From positions 18,719,419 through 18,783,418 of the forward strand of contig OY987243.1 in the NCBI GenBank assembly GCA_963920765.1: 64,000 nucleotides of DNA. Reading direction: 5' to 3'. Made by a program: the position numbers and the translations under genes. Shown one piece after another: positions 26,161-38,823 of this stretch. The notes beneath the pieces were generated by a model that did not search any database, was not told where the DNA came from, and worked only from the letters and a program-made list of their open reading frames with translations. The DNA is from Ulota crispa. Taxonomy: Eukaryota; Streptophyta; Bryopsida; Orthotrichales; Orthotrichaceae. The number at the start of each line of letters is the position of its first letter. The first letter of the stretch is position 1.

Positions 26161-27123
26161 TAACCCCTAAAGGCCCCAGTGGCCCCTCAGGGGCCAAGTG
26201 GGGTTTCAAAAATATACTTACAGCTAAACTACTTTCTGTGATTTTCTAAAACTTTTATGCAAGAAGGGGAATTCAAATATCTAAGTGGGCATCTAATTTT
26301 TTCTTCATTCCAACATTTGTTGAAGAAGTTATGCATGAATTTTTGAAAAACAGGGGAGGGCGGGCACTCCGAGCAGCCCAAAATATTTTTTTAAAACTTG
26401 CATGTTTTAAAATAAAAATCTGGAATTGGTTCTTTAGATTTCTATATATGTGGGAAGCTTTGAATCATTCAATTTTGATTGATGAGTGAGAAGTTTTAGT
26501 TTGCGGGTAGGTATGGGACTCCCAAACCTCCACTCCTTTTCTCCGTTGTAAAATTTGGTGCTTTACTTTTTTGAGCTCTTTGTGTATTTGTTTTTGACCT
26601 TTTTTTCCAAGTTGTAATAGACTAAGATTCCTTGGTTTTCACCATTTGGATCAAAGTAACTCAAATTTCTGAATTTTACGTAAATTCCCCAATTTTGCCT
26701 AGTGTATATGCAAATTTCATGGCCTTATCTTGGGCCTTGTGCCATTGCAAGATTTTACAAAGTACATTTCACACCTCTAATTCATTTGAAAATCTCCCAC
26801 AACTACCTAACTTGGTCTTGTGCATGGAAAAAATAAACCTCAACTTTGAGTAGAGCAGTGTTTTTGATATAAGAGCGGTCAAAGGCTTCTGAAATTTTTG
26901 GGTAATAGGGAAGAAAACTTTTTTTAGCACTTTAGATGTCAATATCTCACTCCCCTACACTTAGAATGAGCTGATTTTTTTTCTACCAGTACCTCCCATA
27001 GTTCAAAACAGGATACTACAATTGTGTTATGAAGAAACATTTTTTCCTATCTTTCTACTCATTCCCCAAAAATGACAGTTTTCAGTGACTTTCATAGAGA
27101 GGGCTTAGGCCTTTAGGGGTTAA
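26160..27123. mobile_element. piggyBac-like element at the inversion junction
   Basis: TTAA is at 26160-26163 and 27120-27123. The termini are CCCCTAAAGGCCCC and GGCCTTTAGGGG. The interior from 26220 (CTACTTTCTGTGATTTTCTA...) resembles the element at 513-1440. The left flank matches sequence adjoining 9300 in inverse orientation. The right flank matches 12730 directly, with the right TTAA aligning to TTAA 12730-12733. Confidence 0.8.
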
Positions 27124-27345
27124 TGAACGATGCCATGAAAATGCCTCCTGGTAACAAATTCCACGGATTTGTTTGTGGTAATGATACATTATATTTTTGT
27201 AAACAAGATAGAGAGTAATTTGACAGTTATATATCAACCGTTATCCACAAGCATTGGAGGACATTGCCTATAGGGCATACGTGTGATGGTACCCTATTGC
27301 ATTTGCGAAAAAATTGCTTACAGCATTTTCATGTGCCGTATGTTA

Positions 27346-27458
27346 CACTCTACTGTCAATTTGGACATGAAGTTTTGGTCAATTTTTTTTTTTTTTTTTG
27401 TCAATTTGGACATTTTAGTCATTTGGACGTGTCACTGTTGACGGTTTTTTTTGTAGTG
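27346..27458. mobile_element. CACTA-like miniature element (copy 2 only)
   Basis: The element begins CACTCTACTGTC and ends GACGGTTTTTTTTGTAGTG; the complement of the end, CACTACAAAAAAAACCGTC, is a typical CACTA-superfamily terminus. Copy 1 lacks it (GTATGTTGTTCCTGC near 13390). Flanking triplets are TTA and TTG, so the 3-bp duplication is imperfect. It contains a poly(T) run and two CAATTTGGACAT units. Confidence 0.5.
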
Positions 27459-27650
27459 TTGCTAATGCTATATCACCTATTGTAAATTACAACACTTTTC
27501 CAAATGAGACATACATTATACCATTAGAAAGGTGGTGTTGAGAGCTTTTTAATAGAGTATATATTATACGTCCAATTTGGATAAAACCTCATTCATGAAA
27601 TTTTGTTGAACAACTGATGACAACTCATTATAAGTTCCAATTCACTCTAA

Positions 27651-28169
27651 TTAACCCTTGAGCGCCCAGTTACTCAAATCCAAACCCTTTGGAACTCATT
27701 CCAATCAAACTATCATCTAAAAGAGCATATTCATTAAAATGGGAGATTTTCACTAAATTGAGAGGTAATTGAAAAGAAATTTGACGAAAGGTTTTATTGC
27801 AATTTAGCTTGATTCAAGCTAAATTGCAATAAAATCTTTCAAAATTGACCTTAAATTAGAAGGTTTTATGTCAATTTAGCTGAAAAATCTACTTTTAATA
27901 AAAATTGCCAATTTAGGTTGAGATCAACATGATTATTTTGAGAGGTGCCCAATCTCCCATTTTAGTGAATATGATGTTCTGAAAGAGATCCACAAAAAAT
28001 AACTGTATCAATTGGTAATGAACATAGGCCGCGGAGCTCCAAGGAAAAGGACACGTCCTTTCACCGTACCATTGAAAATTGAAAAGATTATAATAGTCAA
28101 ATAAGGAAAATTTTCAAACCGGAGAGGCCATATTTTGGCCCCTAGGGCGCTTATACTCTCAAAGGTTAA
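27651..28169. mobile_element. piggyBac-like element (copy 2 only)
   Basis: TTAA is at 27651-27654 and 28166-28169. The left terminus is CCCTTGAGCGCCCAG; the right terminus is GGGCGCTTATACTCTCAAAGG. Copy 1 is uninterrupted near 13582 (CACCCTATAAAAGATCTTTG). The interior contains a short internal palindrome around 27800-27830 (TTGCAATTTAGCTTGA and complement). Confidence 0.75.
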
Positions 28170-28690
28170 AGATCTTTGACAACAAGGCAATCTTCCTCTT
28201 TTGGTTGTTTTCTTGCTCCTCACATACAATAGATGAGTAAGATAGGTAGCTCAAATTGCTACCCTCTTAGGCATAAAACATCCTTGAGGACTAGACATGA
28301 AGTGGTTTGTGAATGGACCTCATTAAGTTATAAAAGAAAAGGTATATTTTATTGCAAGAGCCAATCATACTCTTTGGTTTCACCTAATCTCTTTATAAGT
28401 TGCTAGGGAACAATTCAAGGAAGACCTAGAGTCACAAATAGGTGCCTACTACAATTTTTTCTAAAATTCATTAACAATTCAATAATGCTTCAAAAAAACG
28501 TGAAAAATTGTGTTATATTTGACATCTATTTCTCTTTGCCTAAAAACTAGACAAAAGTAATTCCTATTTCAGAAAGCCCATGAAAAGGTAGATCAGCCCT
28601 TAAAGTGTCTCTTTATGAGCTACCTACCTTAGAGTTATTGGTAAAACCTTGTTTCCTAATGTGGGAAAGTACTTCACTAGCTCTAACTTA

Positions 28691-29193
28691 GGGCATCCTC
28701 AATCCACCTGATATAAATGCCCAACATATCACTCTTGATCTATTAATAGCAGCTAGTTCATGAAGTAAAAAATATGTTTTTTAAGGGGTGCAAATCTCTT
28801 CATTCTAAAAACTTAATAAAATTCTGGTTTGGCCATTGCATGATTTAGATATATCACATCGAATGTTTGCTGAATTCCAAAAAACTTAGAGGCCTCTCCA
28901 AATCAAGCCTAAATAAGGAAATTTTAGTAAAGGGGACAGCAATAGTACAAACACCTTTACTGAAATTTCCTTACTAGGCTTGATTTGGAGAGTCCTCTAA
29001 GTTTTTGGATTTTAGCAAACATTTGATGTGATATATCTAAATCATGCAATGGCCAAACCAAAACTTTATTGAGTTTTTAGAATGAGGAGTTTTGTACCCT
29101 TTAAAAAACGTATTTTTTATTTCATGAACTAGCTGCTAATATTAGATCAAGAGTGATATACCGGGCATTTACGCCAAGTGGATTGAGATGACT
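28691..29193. mobile_element. Harbinger-like foldback element 1 (copy 2 only)
   Basis: The left end GGGCATCCTCAATCCACCTG pairs with the right end AAGTGGATTGAGATGAC. The arms pair for about 230 bp around a short centre near 28935. It is flanked by TTA (28688-28690 and 29194-29196). Copy 1 runs directly from CTCTAACTTA to CCATATAT near 14097. The core (GGCCTCTCCAAATCAAGC and complement) is shared with the palindrome at 54145-54537. Confidence 0.7.
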
Positions 29194-29196
29194 TTA

Positions 29197-29542
29197 GAGC
29201 ATCTCCTACCACATGCCAAATAAAGCCTGGGACTGGAGCATCAAGCGCACTAGGGTGTGAAGTTCTCTTGCAGTCTAGAAGGTTTTGAGGGCCTACACTT
29301 GTGTTACAACAAATTACATTGGTACATCTAGGCATCTAGCTACACAACCTGAAGTCATGAACAGTGTTTAATAGGGACCGTGAAGGGGCTTGGAGAAACC
29401 TTGAATTTGACGTGAAAGTGGCTAATCCTTAACGGCCCCACTCTTGCACATCGACAAGTACATTGCTGTTGAAGACTTGAATTGCAAAAGTTGTTATGGG
29501 TGGAACGTAAACATCTCATTTAACTGGTGGCAAGAGATGGTC
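29197..29542. mobile_element. Harbinger-like element 2, abutting element 1
   Basis: The left end GAGCATCTCCTACCACATGC pairs with the right end GGTGGCAAGAGATGGTC. TTA lies on both sides (29194-29196, 29543-29545), so this and the preceding element share a TTA between them. The interior at 29200-29480 has no recognised coding sequence. Confidence 0.65.
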
Positions 29543-29623
29543 TTACCATGTATATATATGACAACCTCACCAACTTTGCAACACATGGAATTCTAGTCAA
29601 TCACCACCTCATAGTTGAACAAT

Positions 29624-30334
29624 TGAACCCCTAAACGTCTAGAATGACAATCATCGTCCTTTGCCTTTGAAAAAATGTTTTGTATGGCAAAAGTAAGAAG
29701 ATTTTCATCTGATTTTTTCCCAGAAGTGATCATAAACACATGCTCCATCATGGAAGGCAAAATATAATTTCATCAAATACACTCATATTTTTAGAGAATC
29801 CAAATTGTGAGAAGATCCATACTGCCCTTCCTACAATTTTTGTGAGGTCAGCTTGTACTGTTCACTTTTGCAGCTAGTTGGGCACTTGTTACACCAATCA
29901 TAGTTCCGAAATCCTTTAAAATTACTGTAGAAGTCACTATAGCGGGCTGGCCATGGGGATGAGCTCAACGTTTAACCCTTAAAGGACAGATGGATCATCG
30001 TGGCTTGCCCTGCCTATAGCATTATATAGTGGTTTGCACATGGGCACCAATAGTATTGCTTCAAAAAGTTGGAAAAGTCAACAATACATGGTGCCCTCAT
30101 GAAAATTGCAAGAAGGGCAACTTGGGAGCTAACACCATGTTTCTGAATCTTATCACAATTTGAGTTACAAAAAAAAATGCATCTCAAGAGATAATTTTTT
30201 GTCTTCCATGATGGACCATGTGTTTATGGTCACTTTTTAAAAAAATCAGATAAAAAAAGATTTTTTTCTGAATCACAGAATCTTTTTTCAGAGCTGGAGG
30301 ATGTTTTTAGTCCTCCTCGACGTTTAGGGGTTAA
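29624..30334. mobile_element. piggyBac-like foldback element (copy 2 only)
   Basis: The left site is a mutated TGAA (29624-29627) followed by CCCCTAAACGTCTAG. The right end is CGACGTTTAGGGG and TTAA at 30331-30334. Inverted arms include CTCCATCATGGAAGGCAAAA (29742) opposite TCTTCCATGATGGACCATG (30212). Copy 1 has an intact single TTAA at 14177-14180 in the same context. A further TTTAACCCTTAAAGGAC motif at about 29971 may be part of a nested relative. Confidence 0.8.
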
Positions 30335-30666
30335 AGAGACCATTCTGTCTTGGATTTCTTAGACCTTTTCAATGTCATGAGCCGGACTGTCTGACTCTCC
30401 TGCCCAAGAATTGCCCCCCATAATCCCAACCGTGACCGCCTGCCAGTGAAAGCGACACACCCTCATTGGTTTTCGTGGATAGGAATAATAACTGTGTTCG
30501 GGTTTCTAGAGTTGATCTGGTGAAAGTGAAACTTTTTCCGGGTCCACTTGCACAGGCTACCATATATTTCTTTATTTAGAACAATTTCTGCACAGATATG
30601 AGTATATGACGCTTCATTTAGCCATAACTAATAAATTTGTCGGAGAATTGTAAATGAATGCCTACT

Positions 30667-30900
30667 GTTGCCCTGCTGACTTGGTGGTCCCCTTCATCTG
30701 CCATCACACGTGACTACAAGCACTGCGTAACTTAGCTTACACCTGTTTTGCTCGGACTCTCGGACTCTCGGAACGGAACGTGCTAAGCTTAGTTGCGCGC
30801 CGCGCTGCAGACTTGGTGGTCCCCTTCATCTGCCGTCACACTTGACTAAGTTACAGGCAATGCGTACACGTGTTCTGCTCGGACTCTCGGAGCGTAACTT
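30667..30900 (+). repeat. Tandemly repeated promoter-side block
   Basis: A unit of about 130 bp containing GACTTGGTGGTCCCCTTCAT, a CATCACACGTGACTA-like stretch and CTCGGACTCTCGGA occurs twice in a row upstream of DUF247 copy 2. Related repeats lie at 14.51 and 14.81 kb upstream of gene 1. ACACGTG-like words are present, but regulatory function is not shown. Confidence 0.55.
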
Positions 30901-31625
30901 GCTATAGATCCAACGGTACGGAGGTCTCTGGCAGCCCTGCTCCGATCCTCTGAGTCGCTCTCTTCTAGAACTAGTGCTGAGTGCTCACAAGAGTGCTCAG
31001 TGCATCTTTTGCTTATGGAGGCTGTGGAGTGATCTTCCCAGCGTCAGAGTAGTCTGGATTATTCACAAGTACCATGTTACCATGTTTTCTTATGCTTCTT
31101 TTGCCACCCGCCTCATGCCGGTTTCCCGAGCTTATTTTGTTTAAACTCTCACCATTACCGACGGATACTCTTCAAGGAACTCAGGTAAGCACAAAACTTG
31201 CTTCAATTTGTTGCTGTTGAAAAGCAGTGGTGTCCGTAAGCAAGAAGCTCAAGGGTCCTAGTGTTCTTCTTGCTGTTCATGTGCTTCAGTTTTGGTCCCC
31301 TTAACCACAATCAGGTGAAGAGGCTCAAGTGATTCTTAGTCAGTATAGCAAGTTCTTAAGTCTTGCAACTTCCATTGAGGACAGGACAGATTGATATAAT
31401 ATAGGAGAATTTGATACCAACGTCACTTTTGTCGTAGAGGCGCAATTCATAGCGCTGAAAATGTGGTACTTAGCCTCACAAAGTTCTAAACAATAAGGTT
31501 GGTTTAGATTCAGCTTTGGAGCCGCTAATTGACGTTTTATATATCTCTCAGGTATTTATTCATTAGGCTAGAAAATTTCTTTACAACCTGATTACTTGAG
31601 CATTGCAAGCGAAAGGAATTTGAAC

Positions 31626-32735
31626 ATGGATCCTGCACAGAACGGCATTTTGGTCATGGGTACGAGCTCCCCTTATCTGTAGTATGCACTGCTTTCTGTT
31701 TGTTTAGTGCCTACTCATGATGAAACTTGTTATTTCTATCTCGATTAAGGATTCTGAGATTAGCTGTTGCATGCAGATGATGTCGAAGCTCAACGCCGCT
31801 TGCAATGGCTCACTAAACTCAATTCTCTAGTTGCCAATGAGACAAGACTTATGAGAGGGGAAAACAAAATGGGCTTTTGCATGTTGAAGGTACCTAAGTA
31901 TTTTCGTCAACCATCTGCAGACTTTACTCCTTCAGGATGGCGATTTGGGCTTCACAATTGTGAGAATTTGGACATGACTGGATCGGAGGCAGTGAAAATT
32001 GTATTTGCCCGTCTTTTTGGATTGGTGGGAGAAGAGTTTGCCAAGTTTTGCAAATTCGTGGTGGATGATCCAAAAAACATGCTTCAATGCTACGGTCTTC
32101 AAGAAGAAGAATCTATGTGGACTGACGAAGTGATTCAAAAGCAGTTGGCTTTAGATGCTCTATTTCTGGCTCTCCTTTTGGACCTAGGAAGGACTCGCAC
32201 TGGCTATGACCTTTGGACTAATGAAAAAATGATATTATTCAAAAGTGATTATGTGAATTACTCAAAGTACCTTAGTTTTGCAAACATGGTGCATACTGAT
32301 GTATGCAAATATGAAAACCAAATACCATTTAGACTCATAGAAAGAGCTTGGAAATACTTGTGGAGATTGAGTATGACAAATAGAGAATGTGTGCCTGATC
32401 AAGCAAACGAGGCAAGCTTATATGATCAATGGGCTAAGGAATCTGCATCAAAGACTGTACAAGATGTAATCGGCTGCTTTATGGATTTGCAAGTTGATAT
32501 TGACCAGATTGAAACAGCAAATATCAAGCACATTCTTGGACTTTCGTATGAAGTGATATGTGGACAAAATGAAATGAAACGTGAATGCGATGATTCTCGA
32601 CAGGAGTACATTCACATTCCATCAGCAACAGAACTGAAAGCCTCGAGGCCATCGTCTAGTATGCATAACAAGATGAAAGCAGCCATTAACAAAAGATGTG
32701 AGGTGAAGAAACCCAAACTATGGGATGAGTTTTGA
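31626..32735 (+). pseudogene. DUF247 gene 2: deleted and truncated copy
   Basis: This has the same two-exon start as gene 1 (exon 1 31626-31659, exon 2 from 31777). By eye 31017-32645 is identical to 15131-16759. At 32645/32646 it jumps to sequence equivalent to 17063, removing 303 bp (101 codons) in frame. The missing part holds the conserved NMSTYEGH / YISIMIDLINTP / GVVANENGG block. After the junction it is clearly diverged from gene 1, and an AGA-to-TGA change stops translation at 32733-32735. The ancestral stop would be 32865-32867. The C-terminal membrane helix is therefore also lost. The remaining frame would give 330 residues and keeps the N-terminal half of the domain, so a shortened product without an anchor cannot be excluded. 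Confidence 0.8.
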
Positions 32736-33387
32736 AGGCAGTTTTGCTCTAGACCTTGGTTGGCGTTGTCGGCAATGACCATTGTTTTGGTCACCGTAGC
32801 AACATTGGTTCAAACATACGCAGCCATTATAGTATCAAATCGGGTGAAACCTCAATTCTCACCGTGACAAAATAGAGTATAATGTATATATGTAAGCTCT
32901 TTATATGAATTAATTTGCGTTTTTATATGAAGAAAGAATAATGAGTATCAAGAGGGTGATTTGTATGAAACTTTTGTTTGAGTACTCAATTTAGGTCTAG
33001 GATTTTGGAAGGACGTTGCTAAGCTCTTTGTAAATGAATGTTATTTCTTAGTGCTTTGACTTTAAAACAAATTTGACTGCAAAATTTTTGATATGCTTTT
33101 TACATATTGAAATTTGTTGGCAACATTGTTGTGAAATATAGATTTCAGAATTAGATCATGTGGACAGAAATATTGTTAACAGTGATAAACATCTAAATTT
33201 AATATAATGTTAGTCATAATTATGCAGTATTCAACTATGTTTGGATTGATTTTAAACAATAATCCATGTGCAAAACATTTAAGCATCTTTCACTATTTTG
33301 CATGTGTCATATGTATAATATTGGGAGATTCATGTCCCTCAAAATTAGAAGATTTCTTCATGTTTTGCAAACAAACAAATTACATAA

Positions 33388-33807
33388 GGGGATTGATGTG
33401 TCTACCACACCGGCACACCCTTTCAACTGTTCTACCACATGTTGGGGGTAAATTTTTGATTTCTACCATCAAATAGTTGAATTTGAGAATTTGGAATTTA
33501 GATTTGGACTCAAAGACCTTGATATGTCTAGAACTGTAAACAAAATGTAGTAATTGAACAACACCCATTGAACAAGCTTAGCTCAGGGGAAAAGTATTAC
33601 TTTTACTTTTGTTTATAAAAAAGATAAGCTTCTTCATTGGGTGTTGTTCAATTAGAACCGTTATATGATTCTAAACTAAATCATAGTCTTTAAGTCCAAA
33701 TCTGAATTCCAAATTCTCAAATTCAACTATTTGATAGTAGAAATCTAAAATTTACCTCAAAGGTGTGGTAGAATAGTTGAAAGGGTGTGGTAGACATATC
33801 AATCCCC
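33388..33807. mobile_element. Mutator-like foldback element with 9-bp target repeats (copy 2 only)
   Basis: The ends are GGGGATTGATGTGTCTACCA and TGGTAGACATATCAATCCCC, with arms that pair for well over 150 bp. Flanking nonamers are ATTACATAA (33379-33387) and ATTTCATAA (33808-33816), differing at one base. Copy 1 has one such site (GTTACATGAATAGTC near 18725) and no insertion. Long terminal repeats and a 9-bp duplication are typical of Mutator-like elements. Confidence 0.75.
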
Positions 33808-35059
33808 ATTTCATAAATAGTCTATTTTTAATTAAACATGACATATTTTGTTGCAATTTAAATGAATTGGTAAAATTTTCTAAATTTAGTTACATTTGTA
33901 AATAGTGATCACGAGACAGATAGTAATAAAAAGTTGCATTTTCATAGCTGGTCCAAACAAACCATGTCATCACAAGCTTGGAAAAGCATTGCTTCAAATA
34001 CTCTTGTTTTTTCAAAAAATTACATTGGATTGTGCCAAGAATCTTGAAGTCGTTTTCATAAGTGCATTTTTTTATAATTCTAGTTGGGAATCTCTTATGT
34101 GATAGTCTTAAGATATGATTTTCTTCCATGATTGTGTGGAGGTAAGACCCTTTGCATTCTTGAGTTTGCAAAATAAATATGGAGGCATGACTAAACTTCA
34201 CTGCACCAAGGAACACCATCCTAGGGCTCTTTTTTGGAGCACATTGACCCCTAAATGTCCAAAGCATCAAATTTTGTTGTTCAAGAAATTTCAGGAAACT
34301 TTGAAACCCTATTGATTGGCAGAAATTTGATAGTTTTGAGATCTTATTTTTTTGAGAAGTTGGAAGCTATAGTTAATTTTAGCATTCAATTTTTTTATCC
34401 TCCATTCCATATTTCAATTTTTTTTGGTGGAAGCTAAAATGCAAGCAAACCTCTTGGGCACCAAATAGTGTCATGAATAGAGTCATAATATTTATGACAA
34501 CCAAATTGGAAAGACAGGCATCAAGTTGAGAATAAAGTGAAGATTTCCCTTGGACAATCTCTTGGGTAGTGAGGGCTCTTTCATTGAAAATTCATCATCT
34601 AATAAAATCTAAAAATGCTTTTGGACTAATTTCACTTGGATTGTTTTTGTTGTAAACAATAAAATTCATTCAAAGTTGAATTTTTTTCATTCATAATGAT
34701 TTTTGATCAATAATTGAATCTAAAAAAAATCTTTATATTAGACAATCGCGCTTTGACAATTGCATTGCAAGCTCATTTATGAAATTGTGGTCATGGATTT
34801 GGAAGGGGGCCATTAGTTTTCAAGTAACAATAATAAACACTAAAGCATCCTAAGTGATTGTTTCCTAATTTTGTATCCAAAAGTTGCCATTTTTGCATTA
34901 GAAGTTTTGGGCAGCTCCAAAAAAAGCAAAAATTTCATACTCATCCACATTCAATCACAAAAATCTCATTATCCACATGGCCTATTTTATTTTTTTTTGG
35001 TACCACCATCTAGAAGCCTTGAAGTTCAAGATTTTAAGATTACAATTTTGTTTTGATGT

Positions 35060-35601
35060 TTAACCCCTAATCGCCCAAGGGGGTAAAGGCGAAACATGGA
35101 TGCATTATAAAATGATACTTATGTAACTTTGATGAATTTTGCTTCAAAAGAGAAAACAAGGATCATAAAAGGTTCAATAATTATCCATATTTTTTTAAAT
35201 TTTTGGATTTTTATTTAATGGATTTTGAAGCATTTACCATTTAATATTCACCAAAATTACAAATTTTATTCATAGATTTTAAAATTTGGTATGATTGGTT
35301 AAAAATAAATGTTCTATTGTAAACTTCAAAAATATAATGTATTGCATTTTTGAAGGAGAGAACATCATTAGTTTTCCAATAGTAAATGTTTTAACACTAG
35401 CAAATATTGAAGTGCTTGTCTTTGAAAAAATCTCCTTGATGTAGTTTAACTTAGATTGACATGATTCAAGTTGGATTGGAAAGTAGATTTGATTTCCTTT
35501 TTTAATGTTCTTTTAAATTTTTGAATTCTTTTTGCATCCTGGGTAGCCCGCAAAAAATGGACAACAATAAGAAAATGGTCAATTGAGCGCTTAGGGTTTA
35601 A
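35060..35601. mobile_element. piggyBac-like element (copy 2 only)
   Basis: TTAA is at 35060-35063 and 35598-35601. The left terminus is CCCCTAATCGCCCAAGG; the right terminus is GAGCGCTTAGGG plus one altered base. Copy 1 has a single TTAA at 20494-20497 in the same context (GATGTTTAATAATGAGC). The interior is the same subfamily as 37686-38221 (shared TTCAAAAGAGAAAACAAG). Confidence 0.8.
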
Positions 35602-36435
35602 TAGTATATAGGCACACGCTTTGCGCTAGTTGAGCATGTATGGATAATGCAACATTCAACGTTACAAAATACCGAAATCTCAATTCAATTGGTCTAGAAT
35701 CTAATCTCAAATGAATTGGTCTAAAATCTAATCTAAATGTATTGTACAAAAAATCAATCTCACAATTGGTCTAGAATCTAACCCTCATACACCATCATTT
35801 TGGTGAGACCAAAAATACCAATTTCTTCATCACAATGGTACTCTTTAATACTTTGATGGGAGGCACTTGGCATATTATTAAATTTCTAACACATGGTTGG
35901 AAGGTGTTTGATGTTTTATACTTGGGGCATGGCTTATTGTTTCGACTACTTCCACCAACAAATTCTAGAACATTTTGGAAAATGATACGGTTGGAGGACT
36001 CTTGGTGTTCTATATCTTGTGCATCTTTTGTTGCTTCCTTACAATAAAGAGTTCTAGAAAGTTCTAGAAATGGGCGCACTCAAGGAAATCTTTTTCACTT
36101 AGTAGTATAGATAGATAGATAGTTTTTGGTGTTTCATCTGCTCTTGAGAAAAAAATCAATCAATTTGTACAAAGGAAGCTCAAGGATTTGAATAAGGGAA
36201 GCTCAAGGTTCTTTTTCACTTAGTAGTATAGATAGATAGATAGTTTTTGGTATTTTATCTTCTCTTGAGAAAAAAATCAATCAATTTGTACGAAGGAAGC
36301 TCAAGGATTTGAATAAGGGAAGCTCCACAACCTTGACGTGAGGTTTCCCAAGGATTGTTGACCTTCCATCTATACTACTTCTAGAAGATTCTAGAAAAGG
36401 GCGTGGAGTGAGTGCCTCCCACTTAGTAGTATAGA
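35602..36435 (-). mobile_element. Helitron-like element (copy 2 only)
   Basis: Read on the minus strand, the element starts TCTATACTACTAAGTGGGAG and ends GCGCAAAGCGTGTGCC-TATATACTA, with a CGC-AAA-GCG stem-forming motif close to the end. It sits between A and T (host ATTA|TTAAA on that strand) and has no target duplication, as copy 1 shows (20494-20503). These are Helitron features, although the last bases (CTA-T) differ from the CTRR rule. The 5' end motif recurs internally near 36100 and 36220 inside a tandem repeat of about 137 bp (36078-36325). Confidence 0.55.
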
Positions 36436-37361
36436 TAATGATCATATAAGGACAATTCAAATACTTCAAAACTACCTTTAAAAAGTATTTAACAAATTCA
36501 AAGCCTTCCTCCCAATCAAATAAATTTTAGCTAAAAACACTTTATACAATTTGAATATGTTGATTGTTGTATAGACATTATGCTCTTGTTGGTGTTTCAT
36601 TTGGTTTTACATATTTTTTTCCAAAAATAATAATATATATATTTGTCATCCAATAGTATTTAAACATATAGAGGTTAATTTTGAAACAATATCTGTTATA
36701 TCACATGTAGCAACATTCGCATCTATTTAATCATTTTCATACAAAAGGGTATTTATTTCATCCACAAAACCACTTTTCATACAACCTTTACTACAAATTT
36801 GCGTCTCAAGTGTTGTTCCAACTATACTCAAAATTTGAGAGAAAAATCTTGAGCAACAGTATTGTGCACACTTGTGTATTTGGTTTTATTTTCTAATTTT
36901 CCTTTGACCTTACACAGATTAGGACCTTGGTTATTTGATCCTAAAAAGTTCAATCAATCAATTCGTTGTTGCTTGCCTAAAACTTTAGGAGGGAAAAAAA
37001 AAAAAAAAAAAAACCAAATTCTGAATTTTGCATTCTAAATTGGATAATTTTTTTTGGTGTTTTTAAGTTAAGCTTTTTACTTTCAAGCATGAATTATAAA
37101 CGCAATTGTTAATACATAGTGCAGAATATTTTACATATTTTTGGATTAAAAACAAGTTTATGTAGAATAATCTATTAGGATTTTCACCATCAAGTCTCAT
37201 TCCATTTCTCACAATTCATTCAAAGGTAAAATATAACCATAAATACAAAATTTAAATTTTACATATTTTTGTTCTTTTCTCAAAAAAAATTCAAAATTAT
37301 AAAACAAAATTTCAAAAATAGATTTACAACTTAGCTACAAATAGGTTTAGTTTTGGGAATC

Positions 37362-37548
37362 TACAAATAAAGGCACAAAAACAAAAAAATAATTACAAAT
37401 AGGGACACAATTTCAAAATAATGGCAAACATGCCTAGTATACCAAGCTTGATCAAGCCATTATCTTGAAACTATGCCCTTATTAGAAACTATTTTAAAAT
37501 TGTGCCCCTATCTGTAATATTTTTTATTTTTGTGTCCCTATTTGTAAA
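37362..37548. repeat. Imperfect palindrome of the GGGGCACAA family
   Basis: AATTACAAATAGGGACACAA at 37390 is the inverse of TTGTGTCCCTATTTGTAAAT at 37530. Central complementary text is AATGGCAAACATGCC and CAAGCCATTATCTTGAAAC. It resembles the longer palindrome at 54145-54537. Confidence 0.5.
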
Positions 37549-37685
37549 TTATAGTTTAATTTTTGATAGTCTAAATTATTCCTACTAATAAAGTTAAGGT
37601 TTTTCATATAAGTAAAGTTTAAATAAATATTCTTGAACTTCCTTTTTATATCATATTTACATTTGTTTGAAAAACCAAGAGGCTT

Positions 37686-38221
37686 TTTACCCCTAAATGC
37701 CCAAGGGGGTAAGGGCAAAACATAAACGCATTCAAAAAAAATACTCGTGTAACTTCAATGAAGTTTGTTTCAAAAGAGAAAACAAGAATCATGATGTTTA
37801 GCAATTATCCATATGGTCAAATATTCAAAAAAAAGTTTTGTAATCTTATTTAATGAATTTAGAAGCATTTACCATTTAATATTCACCAAAATTACAAATT
37901 TTACTCATAGATTTCAAAATTTGGTATGATTGGTTAAAAATAGAAATTCTACCCTAAACTTCAAAATGCTATCTTTTGAAAGGAGGGAACATCATTAGTT
38001 TCTTGAAATAGTAAATTCTACAACACTAGCAAATATTGAAGTGTTTGTCTTTGAAAATTTCTCCTTGGAGAAGTTTAACTTGGATTGACATGATTCAAGT
38101 TAAGTTGGAAAGTAGACTTGATTTTCTATTATAGAAAAAAAAAATGTTTTTTTTTGCTTCAGGCAGCCCAAAAAAAACGGGCAGCGACTAGAAAGTGGTT
38201 GATTGGGTACTTAGGGGTTAA
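37686..38221. mobile_element. piggyBac-like element
   Basis: The left site is TTTA, probably altered TTAA, followed by CCCCTAAATGCCCAAGG. The right end is TACTTAGGGG with TTAA at 38218-38221. The interior is homologous to 35060-35601 along most of its length, including ACCATTTAATATTCACCAAA in both. Confidence 0.7.
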
Positions 38222-38412
38222 GGATTGACTGATGACACTCCTCTCTTATTGTTTAATAAAATTCTCATACACTCAAATTTCACTCATTTCAAATATTCAA
38301 AGGTTGAAAGTTGGTATTCCATCCATGGATTTTTTGAGGCTATTTAAAAATAAATACGAAATATTTGTCTAAATTAATTGCAGCTGAATTGCTTAACCTA
38401 TGTACATTCAAA

Positions 38413-38823
38413 TTAACCCTTTAACAACCATGATCAATTATGGGGTGGGCAATCCTTGGTATTTCCATTTGGGGACATTTTAGGGTTATTGAATAGAGAT
38501 ATCTATTACAGATCTGATCATACAAATGGAAGTATCTTGTAACGTTTAGTTTTATGCATCATGAATTATGCTTACTCATTAGTTGTTATGACCATCTTTT
38601 CGCATTTATTGGTGTATTTTCAATTGGTATTCTTTTAGTTTTTTCAACCTTCTAACTTCATGTCAACTCAGATTGGCATGGTTATTATCCTAAACTCTTC
38701 ACTTTCCAATTTCCTAAACCCATCCTCTTTGCCATGTCATCAAATTCCTTAACATGCTCTCTCTACAAACTGAAAAGAGTCAAAATCGACCAGGAACTGG
38801 TCGACCAGTCCTTAATGGGTTAA
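38413..38823. mobile_element. Divergent TTAA-family element
   Basis: TTAA is at 38413-38416 and 38820-38823. The left terminus is CCCTTTAACAACC; the right terminus is GGTCGACCAGTCCTTAATGGG. The inverted match is imperfect but both the site and the CCC start fit. The interior does not resemble the other members. Confidence 0.5.

Larger units (their letters stand above)
27119..36480 (+). repeat. Segmental duplication, copy 2 (carries the DUF247 pseudogene)
   Basis: Colinear with 12726-20545. Copy-specific insertions include a CACTA-like MITE (27346), TTAA elements (27651, 29624, 35060), two Harbinger-like elements (28691, 29197), a Mutator-like foldback (33388) and a Helitron-like element (35602). 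The rightmost shared text is around ATAAGGACAATTC (36447), matching ACAAGGACAATC (20509). Confidence 0.85.
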